Made by a program: the position numbers and the translations under genes. 64,000 nucleotides of DNA from NCBI RefSeq assembly GCF_001561955.1, contig NZ_CP014223.1:868001-932000 (forward strand). The letters run 5' to 3'. The notes under the pieces are model-generated. The model ran no database searches. It saw only the letters and a program-made list of their open reading frames with translations, and had not been told where the DNA came from. This DNA is from Anaerotignum propionicum DSM 1682. Lineage in GTDB: Bacteria > Bacillota > Clostridia > Lachnospirales > Anaerotignaceae. Shown here piece after piece: positions 61,785-64,000 of the stretch (positions within the stretch are counted from its first letter, which is position 1; each line of letters opens with the position of its first letter).

Positions 61785-63359
61785 TTATTTACCGCTGGCG
61801 CCGTAGTTGGAAAGAACACGGGCAGAAGGATCGTTTACGTCACAACCTTCCCATTCCTTGTTGGGCATCCAAAAATCTTTCACCATTTTAGCCTGACCGG
61901 GATAATATTTTTCAAAAATCTCACGGTACATCAAGCTTTCTTTTGTAAATGGTGTTGCAAAGTCATATTTTTTGCATCTTTCATCAAATTCTTCATCGGA
62001 GCAGATGCTTTGTGCATATTCTTTTAAATCATCTACCATGGAGTGGCCAACGGCATCGCTGAAAGCGGCCTTTTCACGATAAAGAATCGCCTGGGGCAGC
62101 CAATCTCCTTCAAAGGCATGGCGCAAAAGGTATTTTCCAATGCCATAAGAATTTTGCTTTATTGATGGGTGAATAGACATAACATAGCGTACAAAATCTA
62201 AATCCCCAAAGGGTACTCTTGCTTCCAAGGAATTCGCCGAAATGCAACGGTCTGCCCGCAGAACGTCATACATATACAGTTCTTCCAAGCGCTTTTTCGC
62301 CTCAGCTTGAAAAGCCTCAGGTGAAGGAGCAAAATCTGTATATTTATAGCCGAAAATTTCATCGGAAATTTCCCCTGTCAATAAAACTCTGACGTCTGTT
62401 TTTTCGTGGATTGCTTTACAAATCAGATACATCCCCATACTTGCACGGATGGTGGTAATATCATAGGTGCCAAGGGTATAAATCACATAATCCAAGGCTT
62501 CCAAAACATCTTCTCTTGTCATGATGATTTCCGTATGTTCCGTGTGAAGATAATCTGCAACTTCTTTTGCGTAGCGCAGGTCGATGGCATCCTTAGCCAT
62601 ACCAATGGCGAATGTGCGAATGGGTTTGTTTAAAACCTTTGTTGCAACGGAGCAAACCAAGCTGCTGTCTAAGCCGCCGCTTAACAAAAAGCCCAAGGGC
62701 GCATCGGCGTCCAATCTTTTTTCAATACCTTTTACCAACAATTCTCGAATTTTAGTGCAGGTTTCCTCTAAGCTGTCAGTGGAATATGCTTCAACTGTTG
62801 TTAAGTCGCAATAGCAAACGAATTTACCATCTGCATAGTAGTGCCCAGGAGGAAATGGCATAATTTCTGCACAAAGATCCACTAAATTTTTTGCCTCGCT
62901 GGCAAATACAATGGAACCATCTTGGCAATAACCATAGAACAATGGACGAATGCCAATGGGGTCTCTTGCAGCAATCAAAGAATCTTTTTTGCCATCATAA
63001 ATAATCAATGCGAATTCTGCATCCAGCATTTGAAACATATCCAAGCCATACTCTCGATACATTGGCAGAATGATTTCACAGTCGGATTCGCTGACAAAGG
63101 TATATGTTTCAGCCAATCTTTCTTTTATTGTGCGAAACCCATATAATTCTCCATTGCAAACCACAGCATCCCCTTCATAAGTAAAGGGTTGCATGCCGCT
63201 TTCTGATAAACCCATGATGGCAAGGCGGTGAAAGCAAAGCATTCCTTGACCAACCTGTAATGTGCGGGACATATCCGGCCCTCTGGAAACGGTACGTTCA
63301 AAGCACTCCATTACTTTCTGTAAATCCTGCATTTTTTCTAAACCCATAATTGAACACAT
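61785..63359 (-). CDS. asnB: Asparagine synthetase B (glutamine-hydrolysing)
   Basis: A 524-residue AsnB. N-terminal glutaminase domain with Cys2 as nucleophile (MCSIMGLEK) and CFHRLAIMGLSESGMQPF; C-terminal ATP-pyrophosphatase domain with LGFLLSGGLDSSLVCSVATK (PP-loop SGGLDSS) and LLTGEISDEIFGYKYTD. It converts aspartate and glutamine to asparagine and glutamate. GGAGGTG lies before ATG 63359. Expression is governed by an Asn-type T-box leader (63372-63645). Confidence 0.96.
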   Translation of the reverse strand: MCSIMGLEKMQDLQKVMECFERTVSRGPDMSRTLQVGQGMLCFHRLAIMGLSESGMQPFTYEGDAVVCNGELYGFRTIKERLAETYTFVSESDCEIILPMYREYGLDMFQMLDAEFALIIYDGKKDSLIAARDPIGIRPLFYGYCQDGSIVFASEAKNLVDLCAEIMPFPPGHYYADGKFVCYCDLTTVEAYSTDSLEETCTKIRELLVKGIEKRLDADAPLGFLLSGGLDSSLVCSVATKVLNKPIRTFAIGMAKDAIDLRYAKEVADYLHTEHTEIIMTREDVLEALDYVIYTLGTYDITTIRASMGMYLICKAIHEKTDVRVLLTGEISDEIFGYKYTDFAPSPEAFQAEAKKRLEELYMYDVLRADRCISANSLEARVPFGDLDFVRYVMSIHPSIKQNSYGIGKYLLRHAFEGDWLPQAILYREKAAFSDAVGHSMVDDLKEYAQSICSDEEFDERCKKYDFATPFTKESLMYREIFEKYYPGQAKMVKDFWMPNKEWEGCDVNDPSARVLSNYGASGK

Positions 63360-63371
63360 AAAAAAACACCT

Positions 63372-63645
63372 CCGAATGTAGTATGCAGCTAACTATCCTA
63401 ATAATTAAAATTAGGACGAATAGCTGCCATCCGCGGTGCCACCTAAATTACTGTAAAAACAGTCTCTTTCTGGGTTCAATGAAACCCGTGTCCCATAACG
63501 GGGGACAAACCGTCTCACCTACTGCTCTAAAAAGAGGTTCAGATCGAAGCTAAGAAGTGTTATTCATATAAAAGCCTACGCAAAGTTTCCACTATCCTTT
63601 GCTCACTGGGGCGGTTTTTTTATATTACTTGTCTTCCTCAACGCC
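63372..63645 (-). ncRNA. T-box leader of asnB (Asn specifier)
   Basis: The minus strand carries, in order, a T-box stem I (GAGGAAGACAAGTA; GTGAGCAAAGGATAGTGGAA then ACTTTGCG), the specifier segment GAATAACACTTC with AAC as the Asn codon, and the T-box AGGTGGCACCGCGG (plus strand 63431-63444) complementary to uncharged tRNA ends. Afterwards a hairpin with GCAGCTA and TAGCTGC arms lies before the ribosome binding site but has no strong T tract, so control may be partly at translation. Confidence 0.88.
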
Positions 63646-63662
63646 GTTTTCGATTTGTGTGT

Positions 63663-63691
63663 ATTTTACACTGCAAAGATTTCACTGTCAA
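63663..63691 (-). promoter_or_regulatory. Promoter of the asnB T-box transcript
   Basis: On the minus strand TTGACA (63691-63686), 17 bases, TAAAAT (63668-63663), just upstream of the T-box leader. Confidence 0.8.
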
Positions 63692-63918
63692 TAGCTAATT
63701 TTTTGGAAATGGACAAGGATATTTTGCATGGAAAGTTGTATTTCACAAAATAATTTGTAAGGTATCCCATTTTATACATCAGATATTGAGGTAATAAAGA
63801 CAAATGTACATCCCTAGTGGCTGAAATATGCACAGGGAATTTTAGAAAATGAAAGGAATCCTTATTCAATCCTGTTAATATCGTTACATTTTTTCTTTTT
63901 TGCAGTTTAATATTTTTG
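63692..63918. other. Divergent gap at the window end
   Basis: No supported gene. A 67-codon frame on the minus strand has no ribosome binding site and covers the asnB promoter, so I reject it. Confidence 0.4.
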
Positions 63919-63947
63919 TTGACAGTCTACAAAGCAAACCCTATAAT
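63919..63947 (+). promoter_or_regulatory. Consensus sigma-A promoter of a gene beyond the window
   Basis: TTGACA (63919-63924), 17 bases, TATAAT (63942-63947): a perfect match. The transcript begins about 63955 and leaves the window at 64000 before any coding start; its GC-rich first 45 bases suggest a structured leader. Confidence 0.8.
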
Positions 63948-64000
63948 GACGTGGTATACAGCGACGGGGCTGCCGATAGACGCATTTCCATAAGAAGTTT

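Noticed and set aside
63666-63869. 67-codon minus-strand frame upstream of asnB
   Set aside because: It covers the asnB promoter and lacks a ribosome binding site.
1-64000. CRISPR arrays and IS transposases
   Set aside because: I found no regularly spaced repeats of 25-40 bases and no transposase frame on either strand; the repeats seen are hairpins, iterons and two terminator-like copies.

Overview
The window is a low-GC, gene-dense stretch of a strictly anaerobic Clostridia chromosome. A Lachnospirales (Anaerotignum-like) host is my guess. The basis is a Re-type citrate synthase/aconitase/isocitrate dehydrogenase operon, an oxygen-sensitive [NiFe] hydrogenase operon, S-box and T-box leaders, a PBSX-type tail module and typical Firmicutes ribosome binding sites. 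No 16S gene or other decisive taxonomic marker is present.

Layout. 1-6214: distal part of a contractile-tail (PBSX/Xkd-like) prophage or tailocin, from the end of the tape measure through LysM protein, baseplate proteins, fibre and two small membrane proteins; no endolysin is seen. 6639-11136: two BlaI paralogues in opposite orientation, one paired with a BlaR1-type M56 peptidase and a small secreted peptide, bracketing an S-box-controlled homocysteine methyltransferase. 11712-20524: a [NiFe] hydrogenase operon (two small membrane proteins, maturation protease, HypA-like protein, hypF, hypC, hypD, hypE, cytochrome b5-like protein, small subunit, large subunit). 20939-25444: Re-citrate synthase, aconitase and isocitrate dehydrogenase on the minus strand (2-oxoglutarate/glutamate supply). 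26043-34016: orphan ABC binding protein, polA, coaE, lytic transglycosylase, oligopeptide-type binding protein and a galT-like gene. 34128-34862: degenerate genes. About 35100-43250: an integrative mobilizable element. 43250-45053: a reverse transcriptase cassette beside tRNA-Leu. 45217-63359: housekeeping genes (ppiB, phosphoesterase, dinB, NUDIX, radC, pspC, trpS, htrA), a giant multidomain protein, two redox proteins and T-box-regulated asnB.

The most notable system is the mobile element. It carries a large serine recombinase, an XRE repressor, an FtsK/TcpA-like ATPase and a replication initiator with the full motif set of eukaryotic CRESS-DNA virus Rep proteins (HUH endonuclease plus SF3 helicase). 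Directly upstream of rep lies a hairpin whose loop carries, on the rep strand, TAGTATTAC, which is the circovirus origin nonanucleotide, next to TTGCGAC iterons. This looks like a complete rolling-circle replicon of viral type embedded in a bacterial integrative element.

Three genes (the cytochrome b5-like gene, rep and the reverse transcriptase) are each broken by a shift that one added base in a homopolymer would repair. Because the same kind of lesion recurs three times, base undercalling should be excluded before any of them is called a pseudogene. A separate degenerate gene at 34128-34571 carries two in-frame TAG codons, which homopolymer errors do not explain.
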